A DNA stretch of 9,603 bases from Comamonadaceae bacterium. GTDB taxonomy: Bacteria; Pseudomonadota; Gammaproteobacteria; Burkholderiales; Burkholderiaceae_C. A program made the position numbers and the translations under genes. The DNA is taken from the NCBI GenBank assembly GCA_947460165.1, contig CANHKH010000089.1, positions 1 through 9,603 on the forward strand. The letters run 5' to 3'. Below, piece by piece: positions 1-6,598 of the stretch (positions are counted from its first letter, which is position 1; the number at the start of each line of letters is the position of its first letter). The notes under the pieces are model-generated. The model made no database searches. It was not told the DNA's origin and saw nothing but the letters and a program-made list of their open reading frames with translations.

Positions 1-1
1 C

Positions 2-469
2 GCGCAGCTGGGCCTGGAGATGATTGACGGCGATGACCTGCACCTGCCCCACAGCGTGGCCAAAATGCGCGCCGGCCAAGCCCTCAACGATGCCGACCGC
101 TGGCCCTGGCTGGATCGCATTGGCCAGTGCTTGGCGCAGGACGTGACGCCGGACCTGCCCAGCCTGGGCCGCAGCGGCCGGGTGGTGGCTTGCTCGGCGC
201 TCAAGCGCAGCTACCGCGACCACCTGCGCAGCCTGGCACCGGCCGTTCGCTTTGTGTTTTTAGACGGCGATGCCGAGCTTATTCGCCAGCGCCTGTCGGC
301 GCGCCTGGGCCACTACATGCACGCCGAGCTGCTGACCAGCCAGCTGCAAACACTGGAGAGGCCGCAGCCCGACGAGCCCGATGTGCTCACCCTGGACCTG
401 TCACTGCCTGTGGCTGAGCTGGTGCGCTTGGCCCAGGCCCAGCTTTGCCCAGAGCAGGTCACTGCCTGA
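2..469 (+). CDS. gntK: Gluconokinase, 5'-truncated by the window edge
   Basis: Phosphorylates D-gluconate with ATP to 6-phosphogluconate in the cytoplasm, feeding the Entner-Doudoroff and pentose phosphate routes. The reading frame is open from base 2, so the ATG at 20 is internal and the N-terminus with the P-loop (GxxGxGKS) lies outside the window. About 155 residues are visible, and the complete E. coli enzyme has about 175. Family signatures seen in order are IDGDDLH, VAKMRAGQALNDADRWPWL, VACSALKRSYRDHLR, FVFLDGDAELIRQRL and the RLGHYM segment, with a C-terminal PDEPDVLTLDL stretch like E. coli GntK/IdnK. It is the first visible gene of the sugar-acid set and is followed after 30 bases by the 112-residue protein. 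The kinase assignment is firm. Whether it serves idonate-derived gluconate only, or gluconate generally, cannot be seen. Confidence 0.93.
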   Translation, partial: AQLGLEMIDGDDLHLPHSVAKMRAGQALNDADRWPWLDRIGQCLAQDVTPDLPSLGRSGRVVACSALKRSYRDHLRSLAPAVRFVFLDGDAELIRQRLSARLGHYMHAELLTSQLQTLERPQPDEPDVLTLDLSLPVAELVRLAQAQLCPEQVTA

Positions 470-499
470 GCCCCTTTTTTTACCCACCCTAAGGATTTC

Positions 500-838
500 A
501 TGTTCATCCGATGTGCATTTTTTCGCGGTACCGTCAAACCCGGCATGGAGGAGGCGTTCACCCAGTACATACGCCGCGAGCTGGTGCCGCTGTGGACGCG
601 CTTTCCGGGCGCGCAAGAGGTGCGCGTGCTGCGCCAAAGCGAGAGCGACGTGAGCGACCCGCACCTGGCCTTGGTGCTGTCGGTGCGCTTTCCCACGCGT
701 GAATCCATAGACGAGGCCTTGGCCTCTGAGGTGCGCATGCAAAGCAAAGAGGTCTCCAAGGCCTTGATCGCGATGTTCGATGGCACCGTCTTTCACACCA
801 TCTTCAAGGCCGACGAGTACGGCCTGCCCACCGACTGA
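500..838 (+). CDS. Small conserved-looking protein of unknown function, possible dimeric alpha/beta-barrel fold
   Basis: This is a 112-residue soluble protein that I do not recognise by name. It has no signal peptide, membrane segment or cysteine cluster. The layout is a short N-terminal strand (FIRCAFFRG), a helix (about residues 14-33, GMEEAFTQYIRRELVPLW), a strand around EVRVLRQ, a strand LALVLSVRF, a helix (residues 68-92) and a final strand TVFHTIFKADEY. This pattern resembles ferredoxin-like dimeric alpha/beta-barrel families (EthD, Dabb, L-rhamnose mutarotase-like), but that is inference from order and length only. AAGGA at 491-495 precedes the ATG with a short 4-base spacing. It sits between gluconokinase and the TRAP transporter, all on one strand, so a role linked to sugar-acid metabolism such as a mutarotase or lactone-related enzyme is possible but unproven. 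Confidence 0.75.
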   Translation: MFIRCAFFRGTVKPGMEEAFTQYIRRELVPLWTRFPGAQEVRVLRQSESDVSDPHLALVLSVRFPTRESIDEALASEVRMQSKEVSKALIAMFDGTVFHTIFKADEYGLPTD

Positions 839-881
839 TTTTTCAAGTTCCCACCCCACCACCCTCACAGGAGACAACGCT

Positions 882-1856
882 ATGAAAATGTCCAAACTTT
901 TGCTGGCCTGCCTGATGGCTGTCACCGGCTCCAGCGCCTTGGCCGCCAAGTTCAACTTCAAGCTGGGCCACGCGGTGAACACCACCGACGGCCAGCACGC
1001 CGCCGCCACCAAAATGGCCGAGCTGGTCAAGCAGCGCACCAATGGCGACGTGGAAATCACCATCTTCCCAGCCAACCAACTGGGCAATGACGCGGCCATG
1101 ATCAACGGCGCACGCGGCGGCACCATAGACATCGTCTCCAGCGGCGCCTCCAATTACAACGGCATCGTGGCCAACACGGCGGCCATGGAGCTGCCCTTTG
1201 TGTTCCGCAGTGCCCAGCACGCCTACACCGTGCTCGACGGCGCGGTGGGCACCGGCGTGCTCAATGAATTGGCACCCCACGGCCTCAAGGGCCTGGCCTA
1301 CTGGGAAAACGGCTGGCGCGCCTTCACCAACAACAAGCGCCCGGTCAACAAGCCTGAAGACCTCAAGGGCCTGAAAATCCGCTCCACGCCCAACCCGTAC
1401 CACATTCAGGCCTTCAGGCTGCTGGGCATGAACCCCTCGCCCATGCCCATTGCCGAGCTGTACACCGCTTTGGAGACCGGCACCTTTGATGCGCAAGAGC
1501 ACCCCATCAACGTGACTTTTTCGTCCAAGTTCTACGAGGTGCAAAAACACCTGACGGTGAGCAACCATGTGTACTCGCCCATCATCTTGGTGATGAACAA
1601 GGCCAAGTTCGACGGCCTGCCCGCCAACTTCCAAAAAATCATGGTCGATGCCGCGCGTGAGGCCGCCACCTTCCAGCGCAACCTCAACGCCCAAAACGCG
1701 GGCCGGGTGGTGGCTGAGCTGAAAAAATCGGGCATGCAGGTCATTGAGAACGTGGACATGGCGCCGTTCCAAAAAATCGTCTCGGCTGAAATTGCCAAGA
1801 CCTTTGCCGAGAAAAACGGCCCTGCCCTGCTCAAGGCGATTGAGGACACCAAGTAA
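882..1856 (+). CDS. dctP: TRAP transporter periplasmic substrate-binding protein (DctP family)
   Basis: Captures an organic acid, here probably a sugar acid, in the periplasm and delivers it to the DctQ/DctM membrane pair. The product is 324 residues, the usual length for the family. A Sec signal peptide spans residues 1-21 (lysines at 2 and 5, hydrophobic core LLLACLMAV, cleavage near SALA/A). Family hallmarks are FPANQLGND, the EDLKGLKIRS segment with Arg167, AELYTALETGTFDAQEHP (191-208), and KFYEVQKHL with a following strand. Arg167 aligns by context with the arginine that binds the substrate carboxylate in SiaP-type proteins. The ATG at 882 is chosen because AGGAG at 869-873 lies 8 bases upstream and a signal peptide follows directly; the in-frame ATG at 780 would overlap the previous gene. 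A strong hairpin follows the stop codon. The substrate is inferred from neighbours, not from the sequence. Confidence 0.94.
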   Translation: MKMSKLLLACLMAVTGSSALAAKFNFKLGHAVNTTDGQHAAATKMAELVKQRTNGDVEITIFPANQLGNDAAMINGARGGTIDIVSSGASNYNGIVANTAAMELPFVFRSAQHAYTVLDGAVGTGVLNELAPHGLKGLAYWENGWRAFTNNKRPVNKPEDLKGLKIRSTPNPYHIQAFRLLGMNPSPMPIAELYTALETGTFDAQEHPINVTFSSKFYEVQKHLTVSNHVYSPIILVMNKAKFDGLPANFQKIMVDAAREAATFQRNLNAQNAGRVVAELKKSGMQVIENVDMAPFQKIVSAEIAKTFAEKNGPALLKAIEDTK

Positions 1857-1869
1857 AGCGTTTTGCACC

Positions 1870-1905
1870 AAGCCCCTCAGGCCTTTGACAAGGCCAGGGG
1901 GGCTT
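1870..1905 (+). promoter_or_regulatory. Intercistronic hairpin between dctP and dctQ, covering the dctQ Shine-Dalgarno candidate
   Basis: The arms 1870-1885 (AAGCCCCTCAGGCCTT) and 1890-1905 (AAGGCCAGGGGGGCTT) pair over 16 positions with one A/A mismatch (1879/1896) and one T/G wobble (1877/1898), closing a 4-base TGAC loop. No T-run follows, so it is unlikely to be a full intrinsic terminator. In TRAP and ABC operons such hairpins typically protect the binding-protein part of the mRNA and lower downstream expression. The only purine-rich ribosome-binding candidate for dctQ (AGGGGGG, 1896-1902) lies in the 3' arm, so the structure could also hold back dctQ translation. The structure is seen directly; the function is inferred. 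Confidence 0.75.
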
Positions 1906-1916
1906 GCCTCGTCACC

Positions 1917-2456
1917 ATGAAACAACTCAACGACCTGTTTTTTCGCTTGGCCGAGCTGGCTTTGGTGCTCTTGCTCACCGCCATGGTGGTCATGGTGTTT
2001 GGCAACGTGGTGCTGCGCTACGGCTTTAACGACTCCATCATTTATTCGGAAGAGCTGTCGCGGTTTTTCTTCATCTGGATCACCTTTTTGGGCGCGGTGG
2101 TGACCATGCGTGACAACGCCCACCTGGGCCTGGACTCGGTGGTGCGCAAGCTCAGTTTGCGCGGCAAAAAAATCGCTTTTGCCATTTCAAATGTGCTCAT
2201 TCTGATGTGCTGCGCGCTCATGTTTTACGGCACCTTCAAGCAGCACGGCATCAACGCCAGCACGCGCTCGGCCGTCACCGAGCTGCCCATGAGCTGGGTC
2301 TATGGCGTGGGCTACATCGCCAGCGTGGCCATGGGCTTGATGATTGTGGCCAAGCTGCTGCGGCTGGCCAGGGGCGAGTTCAATGAAAGCGACTTGATTC
2401 AAATCACCGACTCTGAAGAAAACGTGGCTGCCCACTCCGCCGGGGGACCCAAGTGA
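1917..2456 (+). CDS. dctQ: TRAP transporter small membrane subunit (DctQ family)
   Basis: Four-helix inner-membrane subunit that forms the sodium-coupled TRAP translocator with DctM. The product is 179 residues. Predicted membrane helices lie near residues 14-33, 49-66, 86-106 and 126-148. The family signature is clear: NVVLRYGFNDS, then SEELSRFFFIWITFLGA, then a basic cytoplasmic loop (VRKLSLRGKK). The C-terminal tail is polar and acidic (SDLIQITDSEENV). The ATG at 1917 gives the normal DctQ N-terminus; an upstream in-frame ATG-like start at 1863 would add 18 residues encoded by the hairpin and is unlikely. The Shine-Dalgarno candidate (AGGGGGG, 1896-1902) is 14 bases from the ATG and inside the hairpin stem, so initiation may be weak or regulated. 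The stop codon overlaps the dctM start by four bases (GTGA). Confidence 0.93.
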   Translation: MKQLNDLFFRLAELALVLLLTAMVVMVFGNVVLRYGFNDSIIYSEELSRFFFIWITFLGAVVTMRDNAHLGLDSVVRKLSLRGKKIAFAISNVLILMCCALMFYGTFKQHGINASTRSAVTELPMSWVYGVGYIASVAMGLMIVAKLLRLARGEFNESDLIQITDSEENVAAHSAGGPK

Positions 2457-3736
2457 CCATTCTCATTTTTGTGGTCTCGCTGCTGGGCGCCATGGCGCTG
2501 GGCATGCCGCTGGCTTTTTCGCTCATCGTCTCCGGCGTGGCCTTGATGCTGCACCTGGACAACTTTGACACGCAAATCGTCTCGCAAAACCTCATCAACG
2601 GGGCCGACAACTTTCCGCTCATGGCCGTGCCCTTTTTCATGCTGGCCGGCGAGCTGATGAACGCTGGCGGCATGAGCCGGCGCATCGTCAACTCGGCGCT
2701 GGTCTGGGTCGGGCACTTTCGCGGTGGCTTGGGCTATGTGGCGGTGTTTGCCGCCATCATCATGGCCAGCTTGTCGGGTTCGGCCGTGGCCGACACCGCC
2801 GCCTTGGCCGCCGTGTTGATGCCCATGATGCGCGACGCCGGCTACCGCATGGACCGCTCGGCCGGCCTGATTGCCGCAGGCGGCATCATCGCGCCTGTGA
2901 TCCCGCCCTCCATTGGTTTTATCTTGTTCGGCGTGATTGGCGGCGTCTCCATCTCCAAGCTTTTCATGGCCGGTATTTTTCCGGGCATCTTGATGGGCCT
3001 GGCCCTCATGGTCACCTGGTGGATCGTGGCCCGCAAAGACCAGGTCAAGACCAGCCCGCGCGTGCCCTTGAAGGCGCGCCTGAAGGTCACGGCAGACGCT
3101 TTTTGGTCTTACCTGCTGGCGGTGTTGATCATTGGCGGCATGAAGATGGGCGTGTTCACGCCCACCGAGGCGGCGGTGGTGGCGGTGGTCTATTCGCTGG
3201 TGGTCGGCCTGTTCATTTACCGCGAGATCAAGGTCAAGCAGCTTTACGGGCTGGTGCTGGCCGCGGCCAAAACCTCGTCGGTGGTCATGTTCTTGGTGGC
3301 CGCCGCCTTGGTCTCGGCCTGGCTGATCACGGTGGCCAACATCCCGGCGCAGGTGGTGGAGCTGCTCAGGCCCTTTATTGACAACCCCAAGCTGCTGATG
3401 GTCATGCTCATGCTCTTGGTGCTGGTGGTGGGCACGGCGCTGGACTTTGCGCCCACGGTGCTGATCCTCACCCCTGTGCTCATGCCGCTGGTGCGCCAAG
3501 CCGGGATAGACCCGGTGTACTTTGGCGTGCTCTTTATCATGAACAATGCCATTGGCCTTTTAACGCCACCTGTGGGCACGGTGCTCAATGTGGTGTGCGG
3601 CGTGGGCCGCATTCCCATGCACGAGGTCATCAAGGGCGTGATGCCCTTTTTGCTCTCGCAAGTGGTGGTCATGGGTTTGTTGATCGCTTTTCCTGAACTG
3701 GTTCTCACCCCTTTGAAATGGATGTTGGCACGATGA
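2453..3736 (+). CDS. dctM: TRAP transporter large membrane subunit (DctM family)
   Basis: Main translocation subunit of the TRAP transporter in the inner membrane, working with DctQ and the DctP binding protein. The product is 427 residues, typical for the family, and hydrophobic throughout with roughly a dozen membrane segments. Hallmarks are FPLMAVPFFMLAGELMNAGG (54-73), SLSGSAVADTAAL (107-119), GGIIAPVIPPSIGFILFG (143-160), a central GVFTPTEAAVVA segment, and NNAIGLLTPPVGTVLNVV near the C-terminus. It starts with GTG at 2453, overlapping the dctQ stop (GTGA); GGGGGA at 2442-2447 lies 5 bases upstream. Its own stop overlaps the idnO start (ATGA, 3733-3736), so translation of transporter and dehydrogenase is probably coupled. 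Confidence 0.95.
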   Translation: MTILIFVVSLLGAMALGMPLAFSLIVSGVALMLHLDNFDTQIVSQNLINGADNFPLMAVPFFMLAGELMNAGGMSRRIVNSALVWVGHFRGGLGYVAVFAAIIMASLSGSAVADTAALAAVLMPMMRDAGYRMDRSAGLIAAGGIIAPVIPPSIGFILFGVIGGVSISKLFMAGIFPGILMGLALMVTWWIVARKDQVKTSPRVPLKARLKVTADAFWSYLLAVLIIGGMKMGVFTPTEAAVVAVVYSLVVGLFIYREIKVKQLYGLVLAAAKTSSVVMFLVAAALVSAWLITVANIPAQVVELLRPFIDNPKLLMVMLMLLVLVVGTALDFAPTVLILTPVLMPLVRQAGIDPVYFGVLFIMNNAIGLLTPPVGTVLNVVCGVGRIPMHEVIKGVMPFLLSQVVVMGLLIAFPELVLTPLKWMLAR

Positions 3737-4500
3737 CCGTCCTCAATAGTTTTTCACTCGCGGGCCGCCGCGCCCTCATCACCGGCTCGTCGGGCGGCAT
3801 TGGTTTTGCATTGGCCCACGCCATGGGCACGGCCGGTGCGCACGTCATCTTGAATGGCCGCAACCCTGCCAAGCTGCAAGCGGCCGTGCAGGCGCTGCAG
3901 GACCAAGGCCTGTCGGTCAGCAGCCTGTCCTTTGACGTGACCGACGCCGCCAGCGTGCGCCAGGGCATAGACCACATTGAGGCCGAAGGCCCGATAGACA
4001 TTTTGGTCAACAACGCCGGCATGACCATACGCGCGCCTTTGCACGAGTACCTGGACGAAGACTGGCACCAGCTCATGCGGACCAACTTGGACAGCGTGTA
4101 CTTTGTGGGCAAGACCGTGGCGCTCAAGATGATCCCGCGCGGTGCGGGCAAGATCATCAACATCTGCTCGGTGCAAAGCGAGCTGGGCCGCCCCGGCACC
4201 GCGCCCTACATGGCCAGCAAAGGCGCCATCAAAATGCTCACCAAGGGAATGGCCATCGACTGGGCGCCGCACGGGCTGAACGTCAATGGCCTGGGGCCGG
4301 GCTACTTCAAAACCGAGCTGACCGAAAAGCTGGTGAACGACCCTGTCTTTAGCGACTGGCTGGTCAAGCACACGCCCAATCGGCGCTGGGGCAACCTCGA
4401 CGACCTGAGCGGCGCGGCCGTGTTTCTGGCCAGCGACGCGGCGCGATTTGTCAATGGCCACATCTTGTATGTGGACGGCGGCCTGACGGCCACACTTTGA
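3733..4500 (+). CDS. idnO: Gluconate 5-dehydrogenase-like SDR (5-ketogluconate reductase)
   Basis: Reversibly reduces 5-keto-D-gluconate to D-gluconate in the cytoplasm, the second step of L-idonate use. The product is 255 residues, and E. coli IdnO has 254. Classical SDR features: TGSSGGIG (17-24) for the dinucleotide, an NGRN turn (41-44) whose arginine favours NADP(H), NNAG (93-96), Asn118, Ser146, Tyr159 and Lys163 (YMASK). IdnO-specific stretches match the E. coli enzyme closely: KIINICSVQSELGR (140-153), KGAIKMLTKGM, PGYFKTE (189-195), TPNRRWG and FVNGHILYVDGG (239-250). The ATG at 3733 overlaps the dctM stop and gives the standard N-terminus; another in-frame ATG at 3718 lies inside dctM. 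There is no strong separate ribosome-binding site, consistent with coupling to dctM. The assignment is strong, though the related 2-keto-3-deoxygluconate/gluconate SDRs differ only subtly. Confidence 0.9.
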   Translation: MTVLNSFSLAGRRALITGSSGGIGFALAHAMGTAGAHVILNGRNPAKLQAAVQALQDQGLSVSSLSFDVTDAASVRQGIDHIEAEGPIDILVNNAGMTIRAPLHEYLDEDWHQLMRTNLDSVYFVGKTVALKMIPRGAGKIINICSVQSELGRPGTAPYMASKGAIKMLTKGMAIDWAPHGLNVNGLGPGYFKTELTEKLVNDPVFSDWLVKHTPNRRWGNLDDLSGAAVFLASDAARFVNGHILYVDGGLTATL

Positions 4501-4520
4501 ATTTTTCAGGACCTCCTCTG

Positions 4521-5567
4521 ATGCGATCCCTCATTTGCCACGGCGCCCAAGACCTGCGCATGGACGCCATTGACGCCCCCGCCATGGCCCCCCACCAATT
4601 GCTGGTGAGGGTGGCTTTTGGCGGCATCTGCGGCTCTGACCTGCATTACTACCAGCACGGCGGCTTTGGCACGGTGCGCATCAAGCAGCCCATGGCGCTG
4701 GGTCACGAGGTCTCGGGTGTGGTCGAGGCCGTGGGTGCGCAAGCCAGTGGCTGGCAGGCCGGCCAGCGCATTGCCATTTCACCCTCGCGGCCCTGCGGTG
4801 CGTGCCGTTACTGCCAGCAAGGCCAGCACAACCACTGCCTGGCCATGCGTTTTTACGGCAGCGCCATGCCGTTTCCGCACATCCAGGGTGCGTTCAGTGA
4901 AAAGCTGGTGATTGATGCGACCCAGGCACACCCGATTGCCGACCACCTCAGCCTGTCAGAAGCCGCGTTGGCCGAGCCCTTGTCGGTGGGCCTGCACGCC
5001 ATGGCGCGTGCCGGCGGCGTGTTGGGCAAGCAGGTGCTGGTCACCGGCTGCGGCCCCATTGGCTCGCTGCTCATAGGCGCGCTGCGCCGCGGTGGTGCGG
5101 CGCGCATTGTGGCCGCCGACATTGCCGAGTTGCCGCTGCGCTGCGCCCTGGCCATGGGCGCCGACGAGGCCGTCAACCTGGCCACCACGCCCGAGGGCCT
5201 GGACGCTTACAAGGCCGACAAAGGCCAGTTTGACGCCGTGTTCGAGGCCTCGGGCAGCCCCGCTGCGCTGCGCGCGGCGCTCGACGTCATCACCCCCCGC
5301 GGCGTGCTGGTCACCGTGGGCTTGGGCGGCGACATCGCCCTGCCCATGAACCAGATCGTGGCCAAAGAAATCGATCTGCGCGGCAGCTTTCGCTTTCATC
5401 CCGAATTTGCCACCGCCGTCAAGTTCCTCAATGACGGTCTGATCGACGGCAAGCCCGTCATCACCTCGGTACTGCCCCTGGAGCGCGCGCTCGAAGCGTT
5501 TGAGCTTGCGGGCGACAAGCGCCAATCGCTCAAGGTGCAAATTGACTTTGGCCAGGCCCTGGCCTGA
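4521..5567 (+). CDS. idnD: L-idonate 5-dehydrogenase-like zinc-dependent alcohol dehydrogenase
   Basis: Oxidises L-idonate to 5-keto-D-gluconate in the cytoplasm, providing the substrate for IdnO. The product is 348 residues, a medium-chain dehydrogenase of normal length. The catalytic zinc site is intact: Cys37 (GGICGSDLHYY), His62-Glu63 (LGHE) and Glu152 (AEP). The structural zinc cysteines are Cys92, 95, 98 and 106. The Rossmann motif GCGPIG (176-181) is followed by Asp200, favouring NAD. Stretches shared with E. coli IdnD include MRFYGSAMPFPHIQG (109-123), KADKGQFDAVFEASG, KEIDLRGSFRF and AGDKRQSLKVQ. The ATG at 4521 is chosen, with AGGA at 4508-4511 upstream; a TTG at 4497 would overlap the idnO stop and add eight unlikely residues. 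A related sorbitol/xylitol-type dehydrogenase is the main alternative, but the MRFYGSAM block and the IdnO neighbour argue for idonate. Confidence 0.9.
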   Translation: MRSLICHGAQDLRMDAIDAPAMAPHQLLVRVAFGGICGSDLHYYQHGGFGTVRIKQPMALGHEVSGVVEAVGAQASGWQAGQRIAISPSRPCGACRYCQQGQHNHCLAMRFYGSAMPFPHIQGAFSEKLVIDATQAHPIADHLSLSEAALAEPLSVGLHAMARAGGVLGKQVLVTGCGPIGSLLIGALRRGGAARIVAADIAELPLRCALAMGADEAVNLATTPEGLDAYKADKGQFDAVFEASGSPAALRAALDVITPRGVLVTVGLGGDIALPMNQIVAKEIDLRGSFRFHPEFATAVKFLNDGLIDGKPVITSVLPLERALEAFELAGDKRQSLKVQIDFGQALA

Positions 5568-5589
5568 CTGCTTTTTTGAAAGAAACGCC

Positions 5590-6339
5590 ATGAAAAAAAT
5601 CGCCCTGGTCACAGGCGCCGGCTCAGGCATAGGCAAGGCCTGCGCCCATGCCCTGCTGCAGGGCGGCTGGCAAGTGGTATTTGTCGGCCGCCGTGCGGAG
5701 GTCTTGCACGCGGCCATCGCGCAAGCGGGCGAACACGCCGCACACGCCGTGGCCATGCCGGCCGATTTGTCTGACGAAGCCCAGGTGCAAGCCCTGTTTG
5801 AGCAAGTCAAAGCGCGCTTTGGCCGCCTGGACCTTTTGTTCAACAACGCCGGCATCTCCTTGCCCTACGCCTTGCCTGGCGATCTGAGCGGCGAGGACTG
5901 GCGCCGGGCCGTGGGCATCAACCTCCATGGCGCGTTTTACTGCCTCTCGCACGCCTTCAAACTCATGCAAACGCAGTCGCCCCAGGGCGGGCGCATCATC
6001 AACAACGGCTCCATTTCCTCTCAAGTGCCGCGCCCAGGCGCCATCGCTTACGCCGCTACCAAGCACGCCATCACCGGCCTGACCCGCGCTGCCGCCCTCG
6101 ATGGTCGGCCATTGAACATTGCGGTGGGCCAAATTGACATTGGCAACGTGACCACCGACATGACGGCCAAAATGACAGGCGGCGTGCCCCAAGCCGACGG
6201 CAGCCACAAGCCCGAGCCCTGCATGGACATCTCGGCCGTCACCGACACCTTCATGACCATGGCCGGCCTGCCGCTCAACGCCAACATCTTGTTCACCACC
6301 GTCATGGCCACTGGCATGCCCTTTGTAGGTCGGGGCTGA
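5590..6339 (+). CDS. Short-chain dehydrogenase/reductase of unknown substrate
   Basis: A 249-residue cytoplasmic NAD(P)-dependent oxidoreductase. SDR features: TGAGSGIG (8-15), VGRR after the second strand (32-35, suggesting NADP(H)), a D59 acidic turn, NNAG (85-88), Asn111, a catalytic serine near 141, Tyr154 and Lys158 (YAATK). The segment after the active site, GQIDIGNVTTDMT (180-192), replaces the usual PGxxxT, and the C-terminus ends in LFTTVMATGMPFVGRG without the VDGG motif seen in IdnO. The ATG at 5590 gives a standard SDR N-terminus starting right at the first strand; the longer frame from 5500 overlaps idnD. It lies 22 bases after idnD and is the last gene of the set, so it probably acts on the same or a related sugar acid, but no substrate can be read from the sequence. 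Confidence 0.88.
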   Translation: MKKIALVTGAGSGIGKACAHALLQGGWQVVFVGRRAEVLHAAIAQAGEHAAHAVAMPADLSDEAQVQALFEQVKARFGRLDLLFNNAGISLPYALPGDLSGEDWRRAVGINLHGAFYCLSHAFKLMQTQSPQGGRIINNGSISSQVPRPGAIAYAATKHAITGLTRAAALDGRPLNIAVGQIDIGNVTTDMTAKMTGGVPQADGSHKPEPCMDISAVTDTFMTMAGLPLNANILFTTVMATGMPFVGRG

Positions 6340-6356
6340 GCACGGCGCGAGTTTGG

Positions 6357-6458
6357 GCTCCCTCGTCCCTTTGGGGAGAGGGGTACGCGTGAGGAAACGG
6401 TGGTGCCACGCGGTGCCCCCACCCCGGCCCTCCCCCAGAGGAGGAGGGAGGAAATCGG
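6357..6458. repeat. BIME/REP-like repeat unit, copy 1
   Basis: A 102-base GC-rich unit that recurs as copy 2 at 6473-6586. Its left end (CCCTCGTCCCTTTGGGGAG) and right end (6428-6448, CCCTCCCCC-AGA-GGAGGAGGG, one mismatch) can each fold, and the two ends are imperfect reverse complements of each other around a central ACGCGTGAGGAAACGGTGG segment. It lacks a 12-base block (one of two GGGGAGAGGG repeats) present in copy 2. It lies just past the stop of the SDR gene, in a gene-free gap between convergent genes. It does not look protein coding. Confidence 0.85.
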
Positions 6459-6472
6459 GGAAGGCGTGTCTT

Positions 6473-6586
6473 GCTCCCTCGCCCCTTTGGGGAGAGGGCT
6501 GGGGAGAGGGGCACGCGTGAGGAAACGGTGGTGCCACGCAATGCCCCCACCCCGGCCCTCCCCCAGAGGGGGAGGGAGGAAATCGG
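6473..6586. repeat. BIME/REP-like repeat unit, copy 2
   Basis: A 114-base unit, nearly identical to copy 1 apart from a 12-base insertion and a few substitutions. The left hairpin is CCCTC-G-CCCC / TTT / GGGG-A-GAGGG (6476-6498). The right hairpin is a perfect 9-bp stem, CCCTCCCCC / AGA / GGGGGAGGG (6556-6576). The whole unit is an imperfect palindrome made of two inverted GC-rich arms, the layout of bacterial interspersed mosaic elements. Between convergent genes such elements may end transcription from both sides or stabilise 3' mRNA ends. The function is inferred; the structure is seen. Confidence 0.85.
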
Positions 6587-6598
6587 AAGCCCAGCTCA

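Noticed and set aside
455..481. Possible intrinsic terminator at the gluconokinase stop (CAGGT/GCCTG stem, then seven T)
   Set aside because: The stem is only five pairs including a wobble, and the T-run starts six bases after it. The next gene begins 19 bases later on the same strand, so strong termination is unlikely.
843..2123. Minus-strand 426-residue open frame opposite dctP and dctQ
   Set aside because: Its composition (many His, Gly, Val) is that of an antisense shadow of GC-rich coding sequence, and the plus strand carries well-recognised TRAP genes with a signal peptide and ribosome-binding site.
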